The notes beneath the pieces were generated by a model. That model searched no databases. It worked only from the letters and a program-made list of their open reading frames with translations, and was not told the origin of the DNA. From NCBI GenBank assembly GCA_900767675.1, contig CAAFZX010000026.1, positions 1 through 64,000 on the forward strand: DNA of 64,000 nt. Reading direction: 5' to 3'. Positions within the stretch are counted from its first letter, which is position 1. Every line of letters begins with the position of its first letter. Source of the stretch: an uncultured Collinsella sp. Lineage in GTDB: Bacteria > Actinomycetota > Coriobacteriia > Coriobacteriales > Coriobacteriaceae. Below, piece by piece: positions 35,019 to 43,110 of this stretch. The position numbers were made by a program, and so were the translations under genes.

Positions 35019-37445
35019 TTACGCGTGCCAGATCTCGTCGCGGTACTCGCGAATGGTGCGGTCGCTCGAGAACCAGCCTGAGGAGGCGGTGTTGAGCAGC
35101 GCCTTGCGGTTCCAGGTTTCCTGGTCGCCGTAGCTGTTCGTGAGCTTCTCCCATGCATCCACGTAGCTGCGGAAATCGGCCATAACCAGGTCGGGGTCGT
35201 TGTTGTTCATGAGCTCGTTGTAGATGCTCTCGAAGTTGCCCGAGAGACCCGCAAAGGTATTGTCCTTGAGCTCGTCCATCACGCGGCCCAGACGCTCGCG
35301 ATCGTTGTTGAGGGTATCCCACGCAAAGTAGCTGTTGGATGCCCAGAGCTGCTCGACCTCGGGAGCGGTCAGGCCAAAGATGGCCTCGTTCTCGCGGCCG
35401 GCAAGGTCGGCAATCTCGATGTTGGCGCCGTCGAGGGTGCCCAGCGTAATGGCGCCGTTCATCATGAGCTTCATGTTGGACGTGCCCGAGGCCTCCTTGC
35501 CGGCTGTGGAGATCTGCTCCGAGATCTCGGCGGCGGGGTAGATGAGCTGGGCGTTGCTCACGCGGAAGTTGGGGATAAAGCAGACCTTCATGACCTCGTT
35601 GACGCGCGGGTCGTTGTTGATGACGTCGGCCACGGAGTTAATGAGGCGGATGGTCTCCTTGGCGAAGGTGTAGCTCGAGGCAGCCTTGCCGCTAAAGATG
35701 AAGGTCGTCGGGGTCACGTGGAAGTTGGGATCGGCGATGCGACGGTTGTAGATGTCCATCACCTTCATGATGTTCATGAGCTGGCGCTTGTAGGCGTGGA
35801 AGCGCTTTACCTGGACATCGAAGGCGGTGTTGGGGTCAATGACCAGACCGGTCTCGGCCTTAACATAGGCGGCCAGACGCTCCTTGTTGGCGCGCTTGGA
35901 GGCACCTACGGCCTTGAGGAACTCGGTGTCGTCCTTAAACTCCTTGAGCTTTTCCAGCTCAAAGGCGTCCTTGAGCCAGCCATCGCCGATGGCCTCGGTC
36001 ACGAGCTTGGCGTAGGTGGGGTTGGCCTCGGCAAAGAAGCGACGGTGCGAGATGCCGTTGGTCTTGTTGTTGAACTTCTCGGGCGTCAGGGCATAGAAGT
36101 CCTTGAGCACGATGTTCTTGATGATGTCGGAGTGGATCTTGGCAACGCCGTTAACGCTGTGGCTGCAGATCACGGACAGGTTTGCCATGCGAATCTCGCC
36201 GTCCCACAGGATGGCAGTCTGGCGCAGACGCTCCTGCCAGCCCTCCTGCGTGGTGTCGAACGACTCGTGCCAACGACGGCTGATCTCGTCGATAATCTGG
36301 TACACGCGGGGGAGGAGCTTGGAGAACGTGCCGATGGGCCACTTCTCCAGAGCCTCGGGCAGGATGGTGTGGTTGGTGTAGCTCACGACCTGCGTCACGA
36401 TGTTCCAGGCGTCGTCCCACTCGAGCTTCTTCTCGTCAATGAGAATGCGCATGAGCTCGGGGCCGCACATGGCGGGGTGAGTATCGTTGGTATGGATGGC
36501 CACAAACTGCGGCAGCAGCTCCCAGTTCGCGCCGTGCTCCTTCTCAAAGGTGTCGAGCAGGCTGTAGATGCCGGCCGAAACAAACAGGTACTCCTGCTTC
36601 AGGCGCAGCAGGCGACCGTGCTCGCCGGCGTCGTTGGGGTAGAGGATGGCGCTGATGGCCTCGGCCTCGGCGCGCTCGGCATCGGCCAGGGCGTAGTCGC
36701 CGCGGTTGAAGGCCTCAAGGTCAAAGTGCTCAACGACCGGCTCGGCGGCCCAGACGCGCAGCTTGTTGACGGTCTCGCCGGCATAGCCCACCACAGGGAT
36801 ATCGTAGGGAACAGCCAGGATGTCCTGCGTGTCCACCGTGCGGTAGAACGTGCGGCCGTCCTCCTCAAAGCCCTCAACGCGGCCACCAAACTTGATGGTC
36901 ACGGCCTTGTCCTGACGACGGACCTCCCAGGGATAGCCGTGGGTGAGCCACTCATCGGTGGTCTCGACCTGGCTGCCGTTGACGATCTCCTGCTTAAACA
37001 GGCCGTAGCGGTAGCGCATGCCGTTGCCGTAGCCGGCAATGCCCTCGGCTGCCATGGAATCCAGGAAGCATGCGGCCAGACGGCCCAGGCCACCGTTGCC
37101 CAGAGCCGGATCGGGCTCCTGGTTCTCGATGACGGACAGGTCGAAGCCCATGTCGTCGAGAGCCTCGGCGACCATGTCGCGCACGCCAAAGTTGAGCAGG
37201 TAGTTGTCGAGCAGGCGGCCGATCAAAAACTCGATCGAGAAGTAGTACACGCGCTTTTTGCCCTCGGCGGTGGCGCGGGCGTCGCTCTTGGTGGCAACGG
37301 TGCGCGCCTTTTCGGCCACGAGCTTGGCCAGGGCGTTAAAGCGGTCGAGGTCACTGGCGGCCTCGACGCTCTTGCCGCTGATGCTCATAACGGCATCGCG
37401 ATAGAGCTCGGTAAACTCCTGCTTGTTGTCGAAGATCTTATTCAT
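35019..37445 (-). CDS. glgP: Glycogen/alpha-glucan phosphorylase
   Basis: Releases glucose-1-phosphate from glycogen ends; GT35, PLP dependent. 808 aa, normal length. N-terminal region includes NGGLGRLAACFLDSMA; the PLP-binding motif is EASGTSNMKLMMNG near residue 660. VQVKRFHAYKRQLMN is also conserved. GAAAGGAA precedes ATG 37445. It sits between glgB and glgC in a locus that holds both synthesis and degradation genes, so flux must be set after transcription. Confidence 0.96.
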   Translation of the reverse strand: MNKIFDNKQEFTELYRDAVMSISGKSVEAASDLDRFNALAKLVAEKARTVATKSDARATAEGKKRVYYFSIEFLIGRLLDNYLLNFGVRDMVAEALDDMGFDLSVIENQEPDPALGNGGLGRLAACFLDSMAAEGIAGYGNGMRYRYGLFKQEIVNGSQVETTDEWLTHGYPWEVRRQDKAVTIKFGGRVEGFEEDGRTFYRTVDTQDILAVPYDIPVVGYAGETVNKLRVWAAEPVVEHFDLEAFNRGDYALADAERAEAEAISAILYPNDAGEHGRLLRLKQEYLFVSAGIYSLLDTFEKEHGANWELLPQFVAIHTNDTHPAMCGPELMRILIDEKKLEWDDAWNIVTQVVSYTNHTILPEALEKWPIGTFSKLLPRVYQIIDEISRRWHESFDTTQEGWQERLRQTAILWDGEIRMANLSVICSHSVNGVAKIHSDIIKNIVLKDFYALTPEKFNNKTNGISHRRFFAEANPTYAKLVTEAIGDGWLKDAFELEKLKEFKDDTEFLKAVGASKRANKERLAAYVKAETGLVIDPNTAFDVQVKRFHAYKRQLMNIMKVMDIYNRRIADPNFHVTPTTFIFSGKAASSYTFAKETIRLINSVADVINNDPRVNEVMKVCFIPNFRVSNAQLIYPAAEISEQISTAGKEASGTSNMKLMMNGAITLGTLDGANIEIADLAGRENEAIFGLTAPEVEQLWASNSYFAWDTLNNDRERLGRVMDELKDNTFAGLSGNFESIYNELMNNNDPDLVMADFRSYVDAWEKLTNSYGDQETWNRKALLNTASSGWFSSDRTIREYRDEIWHA

Positions 37446-37539
37446 ACGTTCCTTTCCCCCGGGGATGTTTCTCCCGGAACGGTTATGACTTGTATCCTAC
37501 GCCCCGTCGGGGCGGGTAATTACAACGGTAACAGCTTTG

Positions 37540-39819
37540 TTACGCATCCTTGGCAGACGACTTAACAGAAGCAGACTTGGCCTTGGGAGCGGCCTTTTTT
37601 GCAGCCGGCTTCTTGGTCGCGGTAGCCTTAGCAGCGGGCTTTGCGGCGGTCTTGGCCTTGGTAGCGGGCTTGGTAGCCTTTGACTTTGCCGGAGCCTTCT
37701 TGGCGGCCGCGGCCTTGGGCTTCACCGAGGACGTACGCTTGCGCGTCGCCTTCTTGGGCTCCTCAACCACCGGCGGCTTGTAGCTGCTGGGGCCACGGCG
37801 CTTAAGCACCACACCTGCCAGGCCGGGCACCTTAATCTCAATGGAGTCCATCTGCCCGTTCCAGGGATAGGGCTCGCTCGAGCAGGTGTAGGGTTCCTCG
37901 CCGGCATAGCCGCTGCCGCCATACTCAGGACGGTCAGAATCGAAGATGACCTCCCAGTCACCCTCGCGCGGCACGCCCACACGGAAGCTCTCGTAGCTCG
38001 CCGGATCAAAGTTAATCAGGATCACCAGATCGTCGTCGATGTCCTCGCCCTGGCGCACAAAGCTCACGATGGACTGTTTGGAGTTGTCCGCATCGATCCA
38101 GGTAAAGCCGTCGTCGGTGTAGCCGCGCTCGTACAGGGCTGGCTCGGCGGTGTACAGGTGGTTGAGCGCCTTGATAAACGCCTGATGATGACGGTGGGTC
38201 TCGTACTCCTCGGTCAGGAACCACTGGATGGACTCGTAGTAGCGCCACTCAATAAACTGGCCGATCTCGTTGCCCATAAAGTTGAGCTTGGCACCGGGGT
38301 GCGTCATCTGGTAGAAGGCCAGCGTGCGCAGGCCGGCAAACTGGCGCCACCAGTCGCCCGGCATGCGGCCGATAAGCGAGCACTTGCCGTGTACGACCTC
38401 GTCGTGGCTCAGCGGGCAGATAAAGTTCTCGGTAAAGGCATACATGATGGAGAACGTGAGCAGCCCGTGGTTGCCGGGGCGCCACGGAAAATCGGTCTGC
38501 ATGTAGTGCAGGGTGTCGTTCATCCAGCCCATGTCCCACTTGTAGTGGAAGCCCAGGCCGCCGTCCTGCGGCGGGTAGGTCACGAGCGGCCACGCGGTGG
38601 ACTCCTCGGCCATCATCATCACGTCGGGGTAGTGTGCCTCTACAGCGCAGTTGACCTGGCGGATAAACGCGCTGGCGTCCAGGTCCTCCTCGGTACCGTA
38701 CTTGTTGAACTTCTTTTGGCCGGGATCGTCGATGCCAAAGTTGAGGTACAGCATGCTCGACACGCCGTCCATGCGAATGCCGTCAACGTGGAAGTTCTCG
38801 AGCCAGTACAGCACGTTGGAGACCAGGAAGGAGCGGACCTCGCCGCGGGCGAAGTCAAACTTGTGCGTGCCCCAGTTGGGGTGAATCTCGTGCTCAAACA
38901 GCATGTGGCCGTTAAAGGTGGCAAGGCCGTGGGCGTCGGCGCAAAAACCGCCGGGCACCCAGTCCATGATCACGCCGATGCCTGCCTCGTGGCATGCATC
39001 GATAAAGTGCATGAGCTGCTGCGGGTTGCCGTAGCGCGACGTGGCGGCGTAGTAGCCGGTCGTCTGGTAGCCCCAGGAGCCGTCGAAGGGATGCTCCATA
39101 AGCGGCATGACCTCGATATGCGTATAGCCCATGTCGCGCACGTAGTCCACGAGCTCGACCGACAGGTCGTCGTAGGTGTAGAACTCACCGCGCTGTGCGG
39201 GGAAGGGATCCATGGGGCCGGGGTAGTTGCCGTACTCGTCCGGCTCGCCCTGCGGCGCGTCGCCGTGGCGCTTCCACGAGCCAATATGCACCTCGTAGAT
39301 GTTAAGCGGCTGCGACATGTGGTTATGGCTGGCGCGGCGCTTAAGCCACGCGGCGTCGTTCCACTGGTAGCCATCGAGGGTCCACAGCACGCTGGCGGTA
39401 CCCGGAGGGCACTCGGCCTTAAAGGCATACGGATCGGCCTTGTAGAGCTTTTCGCCCTCGTTGGTCTCGATAAGGTACTTATAGAGCTGGCCTTGCTCTG
39501 CGCCAGGAATAAAGCCTTCCCAAATAGCGCTCGTATGCATGGGCACCAGCGGGTTGGCTTGTTCATCCCAGTCGTTAAATTCGCCAATGACATGGACGCT
39601 CTTTACGTCGGGCGCCCAAACGCAAAAACGCCAGCCGCGCGTACGGTTTTGCGTGTCGGGGTGCGCGCCCATCTTTTCCCAGCTGCGCTCCCACGTACCA
39701 ATGCCAAACAGGTAGACATCGTCTTTGGTGAGCTCCGATGCATGCGGAGCGGCTTTACGGGTAGTGGGCTTTTTAGTTGCCGGCTTTAGCTTTGTTTCGC
39801 TCACGTTTGATCCCATCAT
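37540..39819 (-). CDS. glgB: Glycogen branching enzyme with basic tails
   Basis: Makes alpha-1,6 branches in glycogen; GH13. Core has the CBM48-like N-terminal domain (FCVWAPDVKSVHVIGEFNDWD) and the barrel motifs DGIRMDGVSSMLY (nucleophile Asp), MMAEEST (acid) and PLSHDEVVHGK. The C-terminal about 85 residues are Lys/Ala/Pro-rich (KKAPAKSKATKPATK, KPAAKKAAPKAK), and the N-terminus also has a short basic run (KPATKKPTTRK), echoing the GlgA tail. The start is uncertain: ATG 39819 or 39816 lacks a clear Shine-Dalgarno sequence. First gene of the glycogen locus. Confidence 0.93.
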   Translation of the reverse strand: MMGSNVSETKLKPATKKPTTRKAAPHASELTKDDVYLFGIGTWERSWEKMGAHPDTQNRTRGWRFCVWAPDVKSVHVIGEFNDWDEQANPLVPMHTSAIWEGFIPGAEQGQLYKYLIETNEGEKLYKADPYAFKAECPPGTASVLWTLDGYQWNDAAWLKRRASHNHMSQPLNIYEVHIGSWKRHGDAPQGEPDEYGNYPGPMDPFPAQRGEFYTYDDLSVELVDYVRDMGYTHIEVMPLMEHPFDGSWGYQTTGYYAATSRYGNPQQLMHFIDACHEAGIGVIMDWVPGGFCADAHGLATFNGHMLFEHEIHPNWGTHKFDFARGEVRSFLVSNVLYWLENFHVDGIRMDGVSSMLYLNFGIDDPGQKKFNKYGTEEDLDASAFIRQVNCAVEAHYPDVMMMAEESTAWPLVTYPPQDGGLGFHYKWDMGWMNDTLHYMQTDFPWRPGNHGLLTFSIMYAFTENFICPLSHDEVVHGKCSLIGRMPGDWWRQFAGLRTLAFYQMTHPGAKLNFMGNEIGQFIEWRYYESIQWFLTEEYETHRHHQAFIKALNHLYTAEPALYERGYTDDGFTWIDADNSKQSIVSFVRQGEDIDDDLVILINFDPASYESFRVGVPREGDWEVIFDSDRPEYGGSGYAGEEPYTCSSEPYPWNGQMDSIEIKVPGLAGVVLKRRGPSSYKPPVVEEPKKATRKRTSSVKPKAAAAKKAPAKSKATKPATKAKTAAKPAAKATATKKPAAKKAAPKAKSASVKSSAKDA

Positions 39820-40150
39820 GACGCGGCAGCGTGTTGCCTTGGTGACTAGATGCGAAAGGTCCAAGGCTGCACGAATCGAGGGGACGGCGATAGTTCTATG
39901 ATTCGTTCCACCTCGCGTGCTCGGTGGAACTTTCGGCACAAAATAAGATAACACCTGTCCGTTACTTTTATGGAGAAAAGTGGATTTGCGGCGGTGTTTA
40001 ATCGGCGAGCGCCATGTTTAGACCACTGGCAGAATTGCGATGGTAAAACTCTTGACAGTTTTACCAATTGGGGTTTTTAGATTTTTAGGTTGACGTTTGG
40101 TAAAACGTTTTTAGCAGGTTGTTTACCATTTGACATCGAAAGGCTCGTTT
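39820..40150. promoter_or_regulatory. Divergent intergenic region between glgB and the HAD gene
   Basis: About 330 bp without a gene, AT-richer than its surroundings. It contains a hairpin GTTCCACC...GGTGGAAC (about 39906-39931) on the glgB side and the TGGTAAAAC operator-like palindrome on the HAD side. Promoters for glgB (minus) and the HAD gene (plus) must lie here. Confidence 0.5.
40041..40066. promoter_or_regulatory. Operator-like palindrome overlapping a -35 box
   Basis: TGGTAAAACT (40041-40050) and AGTTTTACCA (40057-40066) are perfect 10-bp inverted repeats around CTTGAC; TTGACA (40052-40057) overlaps the right arm. A further TGGTAAAA half-site is at 40098-40105 and GTTTACCA at 40121-40128. 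The form suits a dimeric repressor. It may control the HAD gene and/or glgB. Confidence 0.6.
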
Positions 40151-40840
40151 ATGAACCACATCGCTGCTCCAAGTGTTGCTTTTATTTTCGATTGCGACGG
40201 AACACTGGTTAATAGCTCCCCCGTCTGGGGCCACGCACAGACCGAGTTGTTGCGCCGTCATGGCTTTGATGTAACGGTCGACGATTTTGCCCAGTTTGAA
40301 CATCTTTCGCTGGAGGACGAGTGCCAGGCCTATCACGACACGTGGGGCATTGGCGCGAATGGCGAGGAGGTGTATCGCGAGCTGGGCGAGATTCTGATTG
40401 ATGGGTACTCCAAGGTGCCTCCGCGCGAGGGGCTCCTGGCATTTTTGGAGCAGGCGAAGTCCGCCGGCATTGCCATGTGCGTTGCCACGTCCACGCCGGC
40501 CGAGCTGGTTCAGTCCGCCCTTTCGGGTGCTGGCCTTGATCGCTATATGGAGTTTATTACCACGACGGGCGAGGCGGGACGCTCCAAGCAGTTCCCCGAC
40601 GTGTACAAGCTGGCGTTGCGTCGCTTGGAAGAGCGCCACGGGCACAAGTTTGAGCGCACTTGGGTATTTGAGGACGCCGTCTTTGGACTTAAGAGCTCCG
40701 GTACCGCTGGATTTAAACGCGTGGGTATCTATGACCCGCACGGCCGTATGGAGCGCGACGAGGTGCGTACCAACTGCGACATCTTTATCGACAGTTATGA
40801 GGACCTGGACCTGGCCCGCGTTCTTGAGTATGAGGGCTAG
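40151..40840 (+). CDS. HAD-superfamily hydrolase (phosphoglycolate-phosphatase/beta-phosphoglucomutase-like)
   Basis: 229-aa cytoplasmic phosphatase or mutase. Motif I is FIFDCDGTLVNSSPVW with the nucleophilic Asp, motif II is VATSTPAEL, motif III includes the lysine in SKQFPDVYKLAL, and motif IV is TWVFEDAVFGLKSS. A helical cap (about 20-85) places it in subfamily I, with beta-phosphoglucomutases and small-molecule phosphatases. CGAAAGG lies 7 nt upstream of ATG 40151. Its position divergent to glgB and behind an operator hints at a sugar-phosphate substrate, but this is inference. Confidence 0.85.
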   Translation: MNHIAAPSVAFIFDCDGTLVNSSPVWGHAQTELLRRHGFDVTVDDFAQFEHLSLEDECQAYHDTWGIGANGEEVYRELGEILIDGYSKVPPREGLLAFLEQAKSAGIAMCVATSTPAELVQSALSGAGLDRYMEFITTTGEAGRSKQFPDVYKLALRRLEERHGHKFERTWVFEDAVFGLKSSGTAGFKRVGIYDPHGRMERDEVRTNCDIFIDSYEDLDLARVLEYEG

Positions 40841-40849
40841 GCGAGGGCC

Positions 40850-41515
40850 GTGGCTTGCAAAGTATTGGTTGTTTGCGGCTCGCCGGTGGTGGCGAGCGCG
40901 GATTTGCTTCGCCAGCTGGCAGGGGAGTGCGACCACGTTGTCGCCGTGGACCGCGGGCTCGACGCGCTGCTGGGCGCAGGGCTGGGCTGCGACGTATATG
41001 TGGGGGATGCCGACACGGTGAGCGATGCCGGCCGCGCTCTGGTCGATGCCGCTGCCGATTTTGAAGTGGAACGCCACAACCCCTACAAGGACTACACCGA
41101 CCTGGCACTAGCGCTAGACGCCATCCGCCGTCGCTGGCCAGGCGCCGAAGTGGTAGCAACCTGCGCCACCGGAGGCCGCCCCGACATGGCTCTGTCCGTG
41201 CTGGGCCTATTGGCAGGCTATACGGACGCCCCCGTATGGATCGCCGAAGACGAAACCACAGCAAGGGTCCTCCACGCAGGCGAGTCCTGGACCATCCAGG
41301 GCGCCGAGGGCAAAACCTTCTCCATCATCGCACTAGCCCCCAACACCAAGGTGAGCGAACACGGCCTAGAATGGGAACTAGACCACAGCCCCCTAGGCTT
41401 ACTAGCCGACACCGGCATCAGCAACATCGTTAGAGGGACGGCAACCATTCAGGTCCACCAAGGCATTGCAATTGGTTATCTATACCGTGAGGGTTTTATC
41501 GGGACGGTGGGTTAA
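40850..41515 (+). CDS. thiN: Thiamine pyrophosphokinase
   Basis: Converts thiamine to thiamine diphosphate using ATP. 221 aa. The N-terminal domain has VVAVDRGLDALLGAGLGCDVYVGDADTVS, and the conserved acidic/lysine patch is HNPYKDYTDLALAL. TCATGGRPDMALSVLGLLA and a C-terminal beta domain follow (FSIIALAP...GISNIVRG). The GTG start at 40850 is 10 bp after the HAD stop, so the two are probably an operon; the ribosome binding site is weak. No TPP riboswitch is visible. Confidence 0.88.
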   Translation: MACKVLVVCGSPVVASADLLRQLAGECDHVVAVDRGLDALLGAGLGCDVYVGDADTVSDAGRALVDAAADFEVERHNPYKDYTDLALALDAIRRRWPGAEVVATCATGGRPDMALSVLGLLAGYTDAPVWIAEDETTARVLHAGESWTIQGAEGKTFSIIALAPNTKVSEHGLEWELDHSPLGLLADTGISNIVRGTATIQVHQGIAIGYLYREGFIGTVG

Positions 41516-41562
41516 TTGACTGATTTTGCCGAAGTCAAAATCAGTCAATTCAGCCCCGTCCC
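41501..41562. repeat. Palindromic element F overlapping the thiN stop
   Basis: GGGACGG (41501-41507) and ATTGACTGATTTTG are inverted as CAAAATCAGTCAAT and CCGTCCC (ending 41562), with a 7-nt loop CCGAAGT. The stem is interrupted by a few mismatches. It contains the thiN stop codon and could serve as its transcript end, but there is no T-run. Its GGGAC ends recall elements C and D. Confidence 0.6.
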
Positions 41563-41641
41563 AGGAAAACCCGTAAGAAAAAGTTTCAACAAAAACCTCT
41601 TGCACCCCGCGCCAACTTCCCCTATAGTATCTCCACGTCAC

Positions 41642-41717
41642 GGGGGCGTAGCTCAGCTGGGAGAGCGCTTGACTGGCAGTCAAGAGGTCAGGGGTTCGAT
41701 CCCCCTCGTCTCCACCA
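41642..41717 (+). tRNA. tRNA-Ala (GGC)
   Basis: 76 nt with encoded CCA. The anticodon loop CTGGCAG is closed by CTTGA/TCAAG, giving anticodon GGC. The acceptor stem contains G3-U70, the alanine identity pair. The T arm is AGGGGTTCGATCCCCCT. Confidence 0.95.
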
Positions 41718-41727
41718 TCGTGAATGC

Positions 41728-41755
41728 AAAGGCCTTCGGAATTCCGAAGGCCTTT
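41728..41755 (+). terminator. Rho-independent terminator of tRNA-Ala
   Basis: AAAGGCCTTCGGAATTCCGAAGGCCTTTT: perfect stem with a minimal loop, ending in TTTT, 11 bp after the tRNA. Confidence 0.85.
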
Positions 41756-41757
41756 TA

Positions 41758-42498
41758 AGCCAAATTTCTCGCGCTATTACCCCACATCCACACCAACAAA
41801 AAGTTGCACAATTTATTTCCCATGTCTGTACATAGTTTGTTAGACAAGCGCAATTTCCAGTGCAGCTCGCAATTTCATTTGGGCTTCAGGAACGCTCCCA
41901 ATTATTGCCAGCACCCCAATAACCTGCGCCAACGTGAACAACATTCCAAAACAACCCCCTTTAGCACGTTAAATGAACGATATGTTGTCCAACGCAGCCC
42001 AAATCAGTTTCGCTAACAGCTTGTGCTAGGATACCTAACGTTACATGAGTTCAACTGTGCTCACGGCTCCAATAGGCCACGTAGCGCATGGTCGATCAGC
42101 ATCCGGCCGTAACGGCGGTGCCAGAAACACCACGAGCTCCAATAGCGTCGTCATGCGTATCGCATCGAATGAATCTGTTCTTGTCTATGTGCAAGTTGTT
42201 TATTCGATTCGACATCTCATGGCAAATTGCAGCAGTCCTACAGCTGTTTGCGTGCGGTCCAGTTTTGTACCCGCTTGACTGGGCCGCACGCAGCCAGCTG
42301 GAGACGCGTTCATTTTGCGATACACGTCCGCGTCTCTAGCTACTGCATTTATACATACCGTTCACGGTGGGGCAGAGCCACGTGCTTGTCTGACTGGGCT
42401 CAGGGTTTGAATATGGAGCGCCTTCGCGCACAAGCGCCCTGGCGAAGCCATACCCAAACCCCGTGAGCCACACGTAAGACAGCAAGGGGGTGGTGCTC
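41758..42498 (+). promoter_or_regulatory. Structured leader region of the polysaccharide locus
   Basis: About 740 bp without a credible gene. The first half is AT-rich; a -10-like TAGGAT near 42030 could mark the promoter. The second half holds tandem hairpins: CGTGCGGTCCAGT (42251-42263) with ACTGGGCCGCACG (42278-42290), AGCTGGAGACGCG (42296-42308) with CGCGTCTCTAGCT (42329-42341), and a shorter CCTTCGC/GCGAAGC pair near 42421-42448. TGACTGGGC occurs twice. This suits a long untranslated leader subject to antitermination. Confidence 0.5.
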
Positions 42499-43044
42499 GT
42501 GTGGTATGTGATTCAGGTCATTAATGGTCGCGAAGATGTAATGCGCGAGCGCATTGAGCGTATGGTGCCGGCGAGTGCCATGCAGGAGCTCTTTTATCCC
42601 CAATTTCAAACTGAGATTAAAGTACACGGCGAATGGGTCAATACGGCCAAGCCGCTCTTTCCCGGTTATCTTATCTGCGACACGACAGATCCCCGCACCG
42701 TGCAACAGTATCTGCTGCGCATGGACGACTTTACCCGGGTGCTTTCCCAGGACGGTCAGTTTGTGCCGTTGGCAAAAGAAGAGGTCCAGCTCATTGGTGG
42801 CTTTACGCATAGGGGAGACCGCGTAGTGCCCATGAGTGAGGCCCTAAAAGACGGCGACAAGGTCGTAGTGACGGCAGGTCCGCTGCTGGGCCACGAAGGC
42901 CTTATCAAAACCATTAACAGACGCAAGAGCACTGCTTATTTGGAGCTCAACCTGTGCGGCCGACGCGTAACCACCCGCGTTGGCCTTGCCGTGCTTTCGG
43001 CCGAGCAGCGCGTAATGCGAAACCTTAAAAAGGCGATCGCCTAG
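42499..43044 (+). CDS. loaP: NusG-family antitermination factor, LoaP type
   Basis: Specialised NusG paralogue that lets RNA polymerase read through terminators in long biosynthetic operons. 181 aa. NGN domain: MWYVIQVINGREDVMRERIERM and LFPGYLICDT. C-terminal KOW domain: LKDGDKVVVTAGPLLGHEGLIKTINRRKSTAYLELNLCGRRVT. As first gene of a polysaccharide locus it matches LoaP/UpxY context. GTG 42499 is chosen because AAGGGG is 9 nt upstream and it gives the NusG-like start; GTG 42490 and 42493 are alternatives. Confidence 0.88.
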   Translation: MWYVIQVINGREDVMRERIERMVPASAMQELFYPQFQTEIKVHGEWVNTAKPLFPGYLICDTTDPRTVQQYLLRMDDFTRVLSQDGQFVPLAKEEVQLIGGFTHRGDRVVPMSEALKDGDKVVVTAGPLLGHEGLIKTINRRKSTAYLELNLCGRRVTTRVGLAVLSAEQRVMRNLKKAIA

Positions 43045-43110
43045 CTGCAGGCGACTGTTTAACGGGACAGGGAGGATCCCCGGGGCGGGGACGTAGGTTT
43101 GAAGGAAATA
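43045..43110 (+). promoter_or_regulatory. Possible LoaP-responsive RNA hairpin region
   Basis: The short gap after loaP contains TCGCC-TAGCTGCA-GGCGA (about 43037-43054) and TCCCC-GGGGC-GGGGA (about 43077-43091), two small stems directly ahead of the first biosynthetic gene. LoaP proteins are known to recognise a leader hairpin; assignment here is inference. Confidence 0.3.

Noticed and set aside
41804..42466. Several 70-85 codon frames in the loaP leader
   Set aside because: No ribosome sites, mutually overlapping, and interrupted by the hairpins; more likely untranslated leader.
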